A DNA stretch of 64,000 nt from Magnetospirillum sp. 64-120 (GTDB lineage: Bacteria > Pseudomonadota > Alphaproteobacteria > Rhodospirillales > Magnetospirillaceae), in contig MKVK01000051.1 of assembly GCA_001898825.1 (NCBI GenBank), forward strand, positions 1 to 64,000. The letters are read 5' to 3'. Shown here piece by piece: positions 16,695 through 23,748 of the stretch (within the stretch, counting starts at the first letter, position 1; each line of letters starts with the position of its first letter). Under the pieces are notes generated by a model. That model was not told where the DNA came from. It worked only from the letters and a program-made list of their open reading frames with translations, and searched no databases. The position numbers and the translations under genes are program-made.

Positions 16695-17863
16695 GGCGTC
16701 ACCTCGGCGAAGGTCTTTTCCAAGATGGTCAGGGCTTCGGCGATTTCCGCCTCGCCGATGATCAGCGGCGGCAACAGGCGGGCGACGTTGTCGCCGGCCG
16801 GAATCAGCAGCAGGCCGTTGTTGCGCAGGCGGGTCACCATTTCGATGTTCGAGCCCTTGCACTTCAAGCCGATCATCATGCCCAGGCCGCGCACTTCCTC
16901 GATCACCGCCGGGAAGCGGGCGCACAACGCCTCCAGACGCTGGCGCAGCAGGGCGGCATTGGCCGCCACCTTGTCCATGAAGCCGGCTTCCAGCATGCAA
17001 TCCAGCACCGATTCGGTCACCGCCATGGCCAGCGGGTTGCCGCCGAAGGTGGAACCGTGGGTGCCGGCCCCCATGCCGGCCGCGGCCTTTTCGGTGGCCA
17101 GGCAGGCCCCCACCGGGAAGCCGCCGCCCAGACCCTTGGCCAGGGACATGATGTCGGGGGTGACGCCGGCATGTTCATAGGCGAACAGCTTGGCGGTGCG
17201 GCCCATGCCGGTCTGCACTTCGTCGAACACCAAAAGCGCGCCGAATTCGTCGGCGGCGGCGCGCAGACGGCGCAGATAGTCGGGATCACCGGGAATGACG
17301 CCGCTTTCGCCCTGCACCGGCTCGACCAGGATGGCGGCGGTGTGTTCGGACAGCGCGTCGCGCATGGCGTTCATGTTACCGAAGGGCACATGAACGAAGC
17401 CGGGCAGACGCGGCTCGAAGCCTTCCAGGTACTTTTCCTGGCCGCCGGCGGCGATGGTGCCCAAGGTGCGGCCATGGAAGGCGCCGCTGGCGCAGATGAT
17501 CTGGTTCCGCTGGCCCTGGCCGCGCGTGAACTGATAGCGCCGCGCCATCTTGATGGCGCATTCGTTGGCTTCCGCCCCGGAATTACAGAAAAACACCGTG
17601 TCGGCGAAGCTGTTGGCCACCAGCTTGGCGGCGACCTTTTCCTGACCGGTGATGGTGTAGTGGTTCGAGACGTGCCACAGCTTGGCCGCCTGATTCTGCA
17701 AGGTCTCGACCAGCTTGGGGTGGCAATGGCCCAGATTGGTCACCGCCACGCCGGCGCCGAAATCCAGGAATCGTCGACCGTCGCTCGACCACAGATAAGC
17801 GCCCTCGCCCCGCTCGAAAGCGACATCGGCCCGCCCATAAGTCGGCAAAACGACTGGAATCAC
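16691..17863 (-). CDS. argD: Acetylornithine/succinyldiaminopimelate aminotransferase
   Basis: A 390-residue PLP-dependent class III aminotransferase. PLP lysine is in [14 protein letters not shown], the cofactor Asp in [13 protein letters not shown], and the phosphate-binding motif in [14 protein letters not shown]. It acts in arginine and possibly lysine synthesis. I chose GTG 17863 with GGGGAGGT upstream, giving [13 protein letters not shown]; an ATG frame beginning at 17974 would place the promoter inside the gene. First gene of argD-argF-hslO behind a good sigma70-type promoter. Confidence 0.96.
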   Translation of the reverse strand: MIPVVLPTYGRADVAFERGEGAYLWSSDGRRFLDFGAGVAVTNLGHCHPKLVETLQNQAAKLWHVSNHYTITGQEKVAAKLVANSFADTVFFCNSGAEANECAIKMARRYQFTRGQGQRNQIICASGAFHGRTLGTIAAGGQEKYLEGFEPRLPGFVHVPFGNMNAMRDALSEHTAAILVEPVQGESGVIPGDPDYLRRLRAAADEFGALLVFDEVQTGMGRTAKLFAYEHAGVTPDIMSLAKGLGGGFPVGACLATEKAAAGMGAGTHGSTFGGNPLAMAVTESVLDCMLEAGFMDKVAANAALLRQRLEALCARFPAVIEEVRGLGMMIGLKCKGSNIEMVTRLRNNGLLLIPAGDNVARLLPPLIIGEAEIAEALTILEKTFAEVTP

Positions 17864-17945
17864 GACCACACCTCCCCAACTGGAAAGCCGGGAACCCTCG
17901 CCCACGACGGGCGACCGACACCGGCTCGTTGAAAGGAAAGGCGCG

Positions 17946-17974
17946 AATATCCTCGCCTTGACCGAAAAAGTCAA
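17946..17974 (-). promoter_or_regulatory. Sigma70-type promoter of argD-argF-hslO
   Basis: On the minus strand TTGACT (17974-17969) and GATATT (17951-17946) are separated by 17 bases. The predicted start near 17939 leaves a leader of about 75 bases. Match to consensus is 5/6 and 4/6. Confidence 0.7.
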
Positions 17975-17983
17975 CGGGACTTA

Positions 17984-18054
17984 TCCCCAGGGGCGGAGAT
18001 TCCGCCTGGGGACAGACGCACGAACGCCCGCCCCGGGAGGAGAGGGGCGGGCGT
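17984..18054 (-). terminator. Two GC-rich hairpins after the phasin gene
   Basis: ACGCCCGCCCC (18024-18034) pairs with GGGGCGGGCGT (18044-18054) around a 9-base loop. A second, imperfect hairpin spans 17984-18012 (TCCCCAGG...TCCGCCTGGGGA with two unpaired G). Both lie between the phasin stop and the argD promoter, so they probably end phasin transcription. No U tract follows either, so the mechanism is uncertain. Confidence 0.5.
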
Positions 18055-18104
18055 CTGCGGGCCGGAACGAAGGGAGGAGGACCGTCCCGGCGGGGATCGC
18101 TGCG

Positions 18105-18458
18105 TTACGCGGCCGACTTGACCAGGGACTGGAAAGCGGCGACGCGGGCGCTGATCGGTTCCAGGGCGGCGGTGACCACCGACTGGGTCAGTTCGGCGAA
18201 CTTGCGGCTGTCGGCGATGGCGCCTTCCACCGATTCACGGGCCAGCTTGGAATTCAGTTCCAGGAACTCGGCGGGGGACTTGACGGCGAACAGGGCCTTG
18301 AACATGGCGTCGGCCTTTTCGGTCGAGGCCGTCACGTATTCCTGCGAAGCCTTGGCAACGTCTTCGAAACCCTTGGCGGCGACGGTGCCGCTTTTCACCA
18401 GGGCTTCGACGTTTTCCTTGGACAGGGAAACGATCTTTTCGAAGGAGTCGATCTTCAT
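18105..18458 (-). CDS. Phasin family protein (polyhydroxyalkanoate granule coat)
   Basis: A 117-residue, almost wholly helical amphipathic protein: SFEKIVSLSKENVEALVKSGTV, then AKGFEDVAKASQEYV and a C-terminal AFQSLVKSAA. Phasins coat PHA granules and limit their size. ATG 18458 has AGGA 8 bases upstream; an upstream in-frame ATG at 18575 would run through two regulatory palindromes. Those palindromes (18506-18519 and 18559-18581) look like sites for the PHA-sensing repressor PhaR. Length and repeat pattern fit the alphaproteobacterial phasin_2 type. Confidence 0.88.
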   Translation of the reverse strand: MKIDSFEKIVSLSKENVEALVKSGTVAAKGFEDVAKASQEYVTASTEKADAMFKALFAVKSPAEFLELNSKLARESVEGAIADSRKFAELTQSVVTAALEPISARVAAFQSLVKSAA

Positions 18459-18505
18459 GACGTAAATCCTTTGGGTCTTGGGTTGGACAACCGCCTCAAA
18501 GGCCG

Positions 18506-18581
18506 TTGTGCAGTGCAACATGGGCACAGAATACCCGACCCACCGGCAAAAGCAAGGGATTTTTGTGCACTGCACAAAAAT
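18506..18581 (-). promoter_or_regulatory. Twin TGCA-N-TGCA palindromes upstream of the phasin gene (candidate PhaR sites)
   Basis: The distal site, 18559-18581, is a perfect 11-bp palindrome around one central base, with core TTGTGCACTGCACAA. The proximal site, 18506-18519, reads GTTGTGCAGTGCAAC-like and shares the GCACTGCACAA core on the minus strand. Centres are 57 bases apart, at about 55 and 112 bases upstream of the phasin ATG. PhaR repressors of PHA granule genes bind TGC-rich palindromes; assignment to PhaR is inferred from the target gene. Confidence 0.6.
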
Positions 18582-18595
18582 GTCATCCGGTCATG

Positions 18596-18628
18596 AAAAA
18601 GGGCGCACCCCCTGGATGCGCCCTTTTT
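18596..18628 (-). terminator. Rho-independent terminator of the CBS-domain gene
   Basis: AAAAAGGGCGCA pairs with TGCGCCCTTTTT around a 9-base loop, with T runs on both strands. It lies 16 bases after the stop of the CBS-domain gene and just before the PhaR-like site of the phasin gene. Confidence 0.93.
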
Positions 18629-18644
18629 GCTGCAAGGCCGGATT

Positions 18645-19076
18645 TCAGCGGGTGACGGCGATGTCGCGCAGCACGGCCGATTCCATCTGCGCTTCCCGCA
18701 AACGGAAATTCACCGCGTCGCCGATGGACACCATGCCCATCAGTTCGCCCTTGTCCACCACCGGCAGATGGCGGATGCGGCGGTCGGTCATGACTTCCAT
18801 GATGTGCTTGACCGAATCCGTCGGCCCGCAGGACAGAACCGGACTGGACATGATGTTGCGCACCGGCATGTCGATGACGCCTTTGCCGAATTGGGTGATA
18901 CCGGACACGATGTCGCGTTCCGACACCACGCCCACCACGGTCCCCTTGGCGTCGCAGACCACGGCGACACCCACTTTCTTGGCCGTCATCAGCGCGGCGG
19001 CATCGGCCACCGCATGTTCCGGGCGGATGGTGAAAACGTTGCTGCCCTTGGTTTTCAGGATTGCTTCTACGGACAT
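18645..19076 (-). CDS. Two-CBS-domain protein
   Basis: A 143-residue protein consisting of one Bateman module: CBS1 about 8-60 (VADAAALMTAKKVGVAVV) and CBS2 about 75-130 (VKHIMEVMTDRRIRHLPVVDKGELMGMVSIGDAV). Such modules bind adenine nucleotides or SAM; with no fused effector, its output partner is unknown. ATG 19076 has GGGGGAGCC upstream. It has its own terminator. The 181 bases upstream hold imperfect GC hairpins (around 19158-19180) that may end the Hsp20 transcript; no gene is seen there. Confidence 0.9.
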   Translation of the reverse strand: MSVEAILKTKGSNVFTIRPEHAVADAAALMTAKKVGVAVVCDAKGTVVGVVSERDIVSGITQFGKGVIDMPVRNIMSSPVLSCGPTDSVKHIMEVMTDRRIRHLPVVDKGELMGMVSIGDAVNFRLREAQMESAVLRDIAVTR

Positions 19077-19257
19077 GGCTCCCCCTGTTGTGCTTTATGG
19101 TTGGATCCGCCGAAAAGCATGAACCCCAGCAGGGGTACTGGCAATTGGAAACAAGTGCCCCCCTCCCCTTGTTCAGGGGAAGGGGGCGTCCCGCCGGGCG
19201 ACTTGCAATAGTGGGGGGGCGAACCGCCCGACTGGGATCCATGGGACCAAGACCCGG

Positions 19258-19779
19258 TCAATGGGCCTTGATCTCGATATCCTTGACCGTCTTGGGTGCG
19301 GTTTCGTGCTTGGGCACCGTGACGGTCAACACGCCATTGACGAATTCGGCGCCGATGGCATCCGCATCGGCGTCCTGGGGCAGCCGGAAGGCACGGGCGA
19401 ACGAGCCGAAGCTGCGTTCGGACAGATGGACCTCGCCTTTGTCCGTGTCGGTTTCGGTATGCTTTTCGCCGCGGATGTCCAGCATGCCCTGGTCAACGGT
19501 CACTTTCACATCCTTGGCTTCCACCCCAGGCAGTTCGGCGGCGATTTCGTAGTGATCGGCCAGTTCCTTGACGTCCACCTGCGGCGTCATGTCGCTCATG
19601 ACGCGGAAGGCACCGGGGCGCCACGGGTCCAGGTCGAACAGGGATCGCCCGAACGCGGCGGGGAAGAAGCTTCCGAACAGACGGTCGACCTCGTCGCGCA
19701 GGCCCATCAACGGGTGACGGCCCGACTCGGCGGGGACCGGCTGACGCGTCGGCATTTGCCGGGTGGCTTTGTCTGCCAT
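19258..19779 (-). CDS. Small heat-shock protein Hsp20/alpha-crystallin
   Basis: A 173-residue ATP-independent holdase. An N-terminal arm with PLMGLRDEVDRLFGSFF precedes the alpha-crystallin domain (about 70-160), with PQVDVKELADHYEIAAELPGV, the MLDIRGEKH strand and the EFVNGVLTVTVPK core, followed by a short tail. ATG 19779 has a strong AGGAGG 6 bases upstream; the longer frame is not needed. The promoter has a perfect TATAAT lying inside an inverted repeat, so a repressor is likely. It lies 181 bases upstream of the CBS-domain gene on the same strand. Confidence 0.94.
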   Translation of the reverse strand: MADKATRQMPTRQPVPAESGRHPLMGLRDEVDRLFGSFFPAAFGRSLFDLDPWRPGAFRVMSDMTPQVDVKELADHYEIAAELPGVEAKDVKVTVDQGMLDIRGEKHTETDTDKGEVHLSERSFGSFARAFRLPQDADADAIGAEFVNGVLTVTVPKHETAPKTVKDIEIKAH

Positions 19780-19823
19780 GGCTCCCTCCTGCATGAAGTG
19801 ATCGCCCAATCCCTTTGGGGGAT

Positions 19824-19847
19824 TTGCGCACATTATAACACGCGCAA
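19824..19847 (-). promoter_or_regulatory. Hsp20 promoter with operator-like inverted repeat
   Basis: TTGCGC (19824-19829) and GCGCAA (19842-19847) are inverted arms either side of a minus-strand TATAAT (19837-19832). A regulator bound here would cover the -10 element. No good -35 hexamer is seen at 17 bases, and no sigma32 consensus. Distance to the ATG is 45 bases. Confidence 0.6.
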
Positions 19848-19903
19848 GGATCGCCGACGGCGCCCAGCCTGCATGGCTGTCATGGCGGAATCTCATGAAA
19901 GGT

Positions 19904-19938
19904 TTCCCCCATGCCCGGTTGCCACGGGCATGGGGGAA
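19904..19938 (-). terminator. Strong 14-bp hairpin after the small-ORF pair
   Basis: TTCCCCCATGCCCG (19904-19917) pairs perfectly with CGGGCATGGGGGAA (19925-19938) around a 7-base loop. It follows the 68-residue ORF (stop 19952) on the minus strand. A separate 14-bp palindrome GAACCGGCCGGTTC spans 19940-19953. Only a weak T stretch (ACCTTTC) follows, so it is a likely but not textbook terminator. Confidence 0.65.
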
Positions 19939-19951
19939 GGAACCGGCCGGT

Positions 19952-20158
19952 TCAGAGGGGGCGGGAAGGTCGCGGCCGGTCCAGGGAAAGATGGTCAACG
20001 GCGTCCATCAGCCAGGCCAGGTCGCCGGGATTGGAGATGTCGAAGCCGCGGGGCAGACCCAATCGGCTTTGACGCGGCGGATGGGCGTCCAGATAGTCCA
20101 GCCATTGATCCCAGCTCAGGGTGGCCGAGGCGCGGGCCATGTCCAGATCGCCGCTCAT
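19952..20158 (-). CDS. Small protein of unknown function (68 aa)
   Basis: A 68-residue soluble ORF: MSGDLDMARASATLSWDQWLDYLDAH in its first part, split here from the later RGFDISNPGDLAWLMDAVDHL. No known family is recognised. The ATG overlaps the stop of the preceding 57-residue ORF (TCATGA, 4 bases), which has a strong ribosome-binding site, so the two appear translationally coupled. A hairpin terminator follows the stop. The tryptophan-rich, acidic composition resembles a real protein rather than an antisense shadow. Confidence 0.55.
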   Translation of the reverse strand: MSGDLDMARASATLSWDQWLDYLDAHPPRQSRLGLPRGFDISNPGDLAWLMDAVDHLSLDRPRPSRPL

Positions 20159-20328
20159 GACGGCTTGGCCGGCGGGTCACGGCGCAGGCCGGCGCCAGGG
20201 CGAGCCGTACCGGGGCGATAGGTCACCGCCCCCAGGTCCGGGCGCACCTCACGGGCCAAGGTGCGGATCAGCCAGGCGGTCCACAGACCGACGTCGCGGT
20301 CGCCATCAGGTTCCAGGCTGCGTTGCAT
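20155..20328 (-). CDS. Small protein of unknown function (57 aa)
   Basis: A 57-residue ORF starting MQRSLEPDGDRDVGLWTAWL and ending DPPAKPS. AAGGAGG stands 5-6 bases before ATG 20328, one of the best ribosome-binding sites in the window. It lies 50 bases after the glycine-zipper lipoprotein gene and overlaps the next small ORF by 4 bases. No membrane helix or known motif is seen. Support is the ribosome-binding site and coupling, not homology. Confidence 0.55.
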   Translation of the reverse strand: MQRSLEPDGDRDVGLWTAWLIRTLAREVRPDLGAVTYRPGTARPGAGLRRDPPAKPS

Positions 20329-20378
20329 GACGGCCTCCTTTTCATATCCCGGTGAATTTCCTTCCCCGGGATTGGGCG

Positions 20379-20618
20379 TTACTTGTTCAGTTTCTTGTCT
20401 TCGGGCATCAGCGCGCCGATGGCGGCACCGGCGCCACCACCGATCAAGGCGCCAGTCACCACGCCGCCGGTCATCAGACCGATGGCGGCACCGCCCGCCG
20501 CGCCGATGGCGCCGCCCGACAGGGCGCGCTGTTGACGGTTGGTCATGTCGGCGCAGGCCGAAAGACCAAGGGTCAGGACCAGGGCGACGACGACGGGTTT
20601 CATGGGACGGGTGTTCAT
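20379..20618 (-). CDS. Glycine-zipper lipoprotein
   Basis: A 79-residue outer-membrane-type lipoprotein. The signal peptide ends in the lipobox GLSAC (Cys at residue 22). The mature part is a glycine zipper with repeated GxxxG spacing: GGAIGAAGGAAIGLMTGG and ALIGGGAGAAIGALM, which would pack in a membrane, followed by a charged PEDKKLNK tail. ATG 20618 has AAGGAAAG upstream. Family members are envelope-stress or osmotically induced small lipoproteins; the role here is not known. It is the first gene of a minus-strand unit with the two small ORFs. Confidence 0.85.
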   Translation of the reverse strand: MNTRPMKPVVVALVLTLGLSACADMTNRQQRALSGGAIGAAGGAAIGLMTGGVVTGALIGGGAGAAIGALMPEDKKLNK

Positions 20619-20791
20619 GGGACTTTCCTTCTGTGGTCTTCCGCACGGAAGTTCCGCGCCCTTCCTTGGTACGCCAACACCTGGGACCAGGGGGTGAGAA
20701 GGCTGTGACAAAGCTGTGATCGACGTCCGCTCTCGGGCGAACACCCGACATCCACACGGATAATTGTCGAGCACGCTATGAAACCCTCAAT

Positions 20792-21016
20792 ATGTATACA
20801 GAAGTCATGTGCATCATTGGGGCGGCGGACATGCACAAGCCATGCGAAACAGCGGACCAATCCGATCGGGTCCGCCATTTGATCAATCTGCTGAAATGTG
20901 CGTCGAAGAACCTGTGCCCGCGCAGCCTGCAATGCACGGAACAGCACATCGAACACCTGCACCACGAGACCAAGGGCACGTCCCTGGTCGAAGGCGAAGA
21001 GACGGCTCCCGGTTAA
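20792..21016 (+). CDS. Possible small cysteine-containing protein (74 aa)
   Basis: An ORF of 74 codons, beginning MYTEVMCIIGAADMHKPC and ending VEGEETAPG. Five cysteines and several His residues (EQHIEHLHHE) are spread along it. Other possible starts are ATG 20807 and ATG 20831, the last with a G-rich stretch upstream. No family is recognised. It sits convergent to the hemerythrin gene. Base composition is lower in GC than its neighbours. It may be real, but evidence is only an open frame in a gap otherwise without a gene. Confidence 0.4.
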   Translation: MYTEVMCIIGAADMHKPCETADQSDRVRHLINLLKCASKNLCPRSLQCTEQHIEHLHHETKGTSLVEGEETAPG

Positions 21017-21021
21017 CCGGG

Positions 21022-21462
21022 TCAGGGCATCAGCGCCAAACCGTCCCGCCACAACACGTTGTTGGCCTGCAACAGCCACCCCGACCGCTCGAAATAATCG
21101 GAATAACGCTGGTCGTCGCGGCCGATGTGTTCGACCAGGGACTGGCGGAAGTCAGCGACGTCGCGCAGTTCCAGCCGGCGCTTGGCGGTGTCGTCGCTGA
21201 TCCCGGCCCAGCGGCGGACGAAATGTTGGTGGGCCCGTTTGTGTTCGTCGACGCGGTCGTATTGGAAGCGCTGCATGGAATGTTCCTCGCAGCCGTTATG
21301 GACCTGCAGATAACGGCCGACCTTCTCGCACGCCCAGTCGGCGAAGCCCCACCGTTCGGCCTGGACGTTTTCTTCCAGATGGCGGAACAGGATCAGGAAC
21401 CAGCGGTGGTGCAGGTCGAAAGTCAGGATTTCTGTCCGCAGGTTGTCGGGCAGCGCGCTCAT
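21022..21462 (-). CDS. Bacteriohemerythrin-type di-iron O2-binding protein
   Basis: A 146-residue four-helix protein with a complete hemerythrin ligand set by spacing: H18/H19 in FDLHHRWF, H55-x3-E59 (HNGCEE), H74-x3-H78 (HKRAH) and H112-x4-D117 (HIGRDD). Such proteins bind O2 and are common in magnetotactic and other microaerobic bacteria. I chose ATG 21462, with TGGAG 6 bases upstream, over ATGs at 21474 and 21522. A single-domain cytoplasmic protein; it could store O2, buffer it, or act as a sensor. It diverges from the ABC importer operon. Confidence 0.85.
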   Translation of the reverse strand: MSALPDNLRTEILTFDLHHRWFLILFRHLEENVQAERWGFADWACEKVGRYLQVHNGCEEHSMQRFQYDRVDEHKRAHQHFVRRWAGISDDTAKRRLELRDVADFRQSLVEHIGRDDQRYSDYFERSGWLLQANNVLWRDGLALMP

Positions 21463-21597
21463 TGAAAACTCCATGGCGGGGAATTTTGGACGCTTTCTAA
21501 GATATTTTCGCAATCGCGCCATCCGGCATGGACCCTACACAGTATGCAATTCCCGGTTTCCCCGTCCCGCCCCCAGGACCGATGGGCGGATTTCATT

Positions 21598-21626
21598 TTG
21601 ACGCATTCGCAACGAACTGGTTTCAT
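21598..21626 (+). promoter_or_regulatory. Candidate sigma70 promoter of the ABC importer operon
   Basis: TTGACG (21598-21603), 17 bases, then TTTCAT (21621-21626). It lies 36 bases upstream of the substrate-binding protein ATG, which has AAGGGGAG as ribosome-binding site. The remainder of the 199-base intergenic region shows no clear operator. Confidence 0.5.
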
Positions 21627-21661
21627 GGCCGCTTCCAACGCGAGGGCATAAGGGGAGCAAC

Positions 21662-22837
21662 ATGTCGCGCATCACCGCATCGTCACTGGTTATCGCCGGG
21701 TTTCTGGCCGCCGCAGCGCCGTCTTTCGCCGCGTCCGGCGAGGTCAAGGTCGGCATGTTGACCACCCTGTCCGGTCCCGGCTCCAGCTTGGGTATCGACG
21801 TGCGCGACGCCTTCAACCTGGCGGTCAAGAATCTGGGCGGTTCCTTGGGTGGACTGAAGGCCACGGTCATCGAGATCGACGACCAGCAAAAGCCCGACGT
21901 CGCCAAGGACGCCGCCACCCGCCTGATCGAAAAGGAAAAGGTCGACTTCGCCACCGGCATCATCTTTTCCAACCTGATGCTGGCGGTGCAGCCCGGTTTC
22001 GACCGCGCCCAGACCTATTACATCTCGGCCAACGCCAGCCCGTCGCAACTGGCCGGCAAGCAATGCAGCCCGTATTTCTTCTCGGCCGCCTATCAGAACG
22101 ACAACCAGCACGAAGCCATGGGCCATTACGTCCAGGCCAAGGGCTTCAAGAAGGTCTATCTGATGGCGCCCAACTACCCGGCGGGCAAGGACGGCCTGAA
22201 CGGCTTCAAGCGCTTCTATGACGGCGCCGTCGCCGGCGAGGTCTACACCACCGTCAACCAGCTGGATTACGCCGCCGAACTGGCGACCTTGAAGGCCGCA
22301 GCCCCTGACGCCGTCTATGTGTTCTATCCGGGCGGCATGGGCGTGAACTTCGTCAAGCAATGGGAACAGGCCGGATTGAAGGGCAAGATTCCGCTGTTCG
22401 GCCCCGGCTTCACCTTCTCGGAAGACACTTTGGCCGCCATGGGCGACGCGGCGCTGGGCACGCTGAACACCGCCCAGTGGAGCCCCGACCTGGACAATCC
22501 CCAGAACAAGAAGTTCGTCGCCGACTTCGTCGCCGCCTATGGCCGCCTGCCCAGCGTCTACGCCAGCCAAGCCTATGACGCCGCCCTGCTGATGGATTCG
22601 GCCATCCGCAAGGTGGGCGGCAAGCTGGACGACAAGGCCGCCTTGGGCAAGGCCCTGATGGCCGCCGATTTCAAGTCGGTGCGCGGCGCCTTCAAGTTCA
22701 ACAAGAACCACTTCCCCATCCAGGACTTCTTCCTGCGTGAAGTGGTCAAGGATGCCCAGGGCCGCTACATGAACAAGAAGGTGGCGCCCATCTTCAGCGA
22801 ACGCGGCGACGCCTATGTGGGCGAGTGCTCCATGTGA
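21662..22837 (+). CDS. ABC importer periplasmic substrate-binding protein (branched-chain amino acid type)
   Basis: A 391-residue exported receptor of the Peripla_BP_6/LivJ class. A signal peptide (residues 1-23, ending SFAA) is followed by VKVGMLTTLSGPGSSLGIDVRDAFNLAV, the family's standard first strand and helix. Further landmarks are TYYISANASPSQLAG and GGMGVNFVKQWEQAG. The fold is shared by receptors for amino acids, amides, urea and nucleobase-like compounds, so the ligand cannot be named. A co-transcribed deoxyribosyltransferase hints at nucleosides or nucleobases. The 3' end overlaps the first permease gene by 13 bases. Confidence 0.92.
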   Translation: MSRITASSLVIAGFLAAAAPSFAASGEVKVGMLTTLSGPGSSLGIDVRDAFNLAVKNLGGSLGGLKATVIEIDDQQKPDVAKDAATRLIEKEKVDFATGIIFSNLMLAVQPGFDRAQTYYISANASPSQLAGKQCSPYFFSAAYQNDNQHEAMGHYVQAKGFKKVYLMAPNYPAGKDGLNGFKRFYDGAVAGEVYTTVNQLDYAAELATLKAAAPDAVYVFYPGGMGVNFVKQWEQAGLKGKIPLFGPGFTFSEDTLAAMGDAALGTLNTAQWSPDLDNPQNKKFVADFVAAYGRLPSVYASQAYDAALLMDSAIRKVGGKLDDKAALGKALMAADFKSVRGAFKFNKNHFPIQDFFLREVVKDAQGRYMNKKVAPIFSERGDAYVGECSM

Positions 22838-23748
22838 TTACCCAGCTGGTTGCCGAGCAGGGGCTGAACGGCCTTCAGCTCGGCGTCACCTTGTTTCTGA
22901 TGGCCGCCGGCCTGACCCTGGTTTTCGGCATCATGGACGTGATCCATCTGTCGCATGGGTCGTTCTATATGGTCGGCGCCTATCTGACCGCCACCTTCGG
23001 CGCCAGGTTCGACAGTTATCTCGTCGGCCTGGCCTTGGCCATTCCGGCGGCGGCGTTGATCGGCATGGCGGTGGAATGGATCGCCATCCGCAAGCTTTAC
23101 CAGCGCGACCATCTGGATCAGGTGCTGGCCACTTTCGGCCTGATCATGTTCTTCAATGAAGGGGTGCGGATGATCTGGGGGGCGCAGCCCATCTTCCTGT
23201 CGCCGCCCCAAATGTTGTCGGGCACCGTCGAACTGTTGCCCGGCCTGGCCTATCCGCAGTTCCGTCTGGCCATCCTGGTCACCGGTTTGGCGGTGGCCGC
23301 TGGCCTGGCCCTGTTGATCCAGCGCACCCGTCTGGGCATGCGGCTGCGCGCCGGGGCCAGTGACCGCGCCATGGCTGGCGCCTTGGGGGTGGACATCGAC
23401 AAGCTGTTCACCATCGTCTTCGGCCTGGGCGCCGGTCTGGCCGCCCTGGCCGGCGGCATGGCCGGCACCGTGTTGTCGGTGCAGGTGGGCATGGGCGAAA
23501 GCATCCTGATCCTGGCCTTCGTGGTGGTGGTGATCGGCGGCATCGGCTCGGTCAAGGGGGCCCTGGTCGGCGCGCTTTTGGTCGGGCTGGTGGACACTTT
23601 GGCCCGCACCGTGCTGCCGGTGGCGCTGCGCGGGGCGTTTGGCAATGCGGTGGCCGACGGCATCGGCGCGTCATTGGCGTCAAGCAGCGTCTATGTGTTG
23701 ATGGTTCTGGTTCTGGCCTGGCGGCCAAAGGGGCTTTATGGCGCCTGA
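22825..23748 (+). CDS. ABC importer permease, LivH type
   Basis: A 307-residue membrane protein with about eight helices. It starts with GTG 22825 inside the receptor gene; GTG 22834 is an alternative. The N-terminus LQLGVTLFLMAAGLTLVFGIMDVIHLSHGSFYM, read here as LQLGVTLFLMAAG then VFGIMDVIHLSHG, and the EAA-like loop RLGMRLRAGASDRAMAGALGVD are LivH hallmarks. It pairs with the LivM-type protein to form the channel. It overlaps the next gene by 11 bases. Confidence 0.94.
   Translation: MLHVITQLVAEQGLNGLQLGVTLFLMAAGLTLVFGIMDVIHLSHGSFYMVGAYLTATFGARFDSYLVGLALAIPAAALIGMAVEWIAIRKLYQRDHLDQVLATFGLIMFFNEGVRMIWGAQPIFLSPPQMLSGTVELLPGLAYPQFRLAILVTGLAVAAGLALLIQRTRLGMRLRAGASDRAMAGALGVDIDKLFTIVFGLGAGLAALAGGMAGTVLSVQVGMGESILILAFVVVVIGGIGSVKGALVGALLVGLVDTLARTVLPVALRGAFGNAVADGIGASLASSSVYVLMVLVLAWRPKGLYGA

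Noticed and set aside
17864-17974. ATG-initiated N-terminal extension of argD
   Set aside because: It would include the -35/-10 promoter and lacks similarity to ArgD; GTG 17863 has an excellent ribosome-binding site.
19067-19261. 64-codon minus-strand ORF between the CBS and Hsp20 genes
   Set aside because: It covers GC-rich hairpin-like sequence, has no ribosome-binding site, and its translation is low-complexity Gly/Pro.
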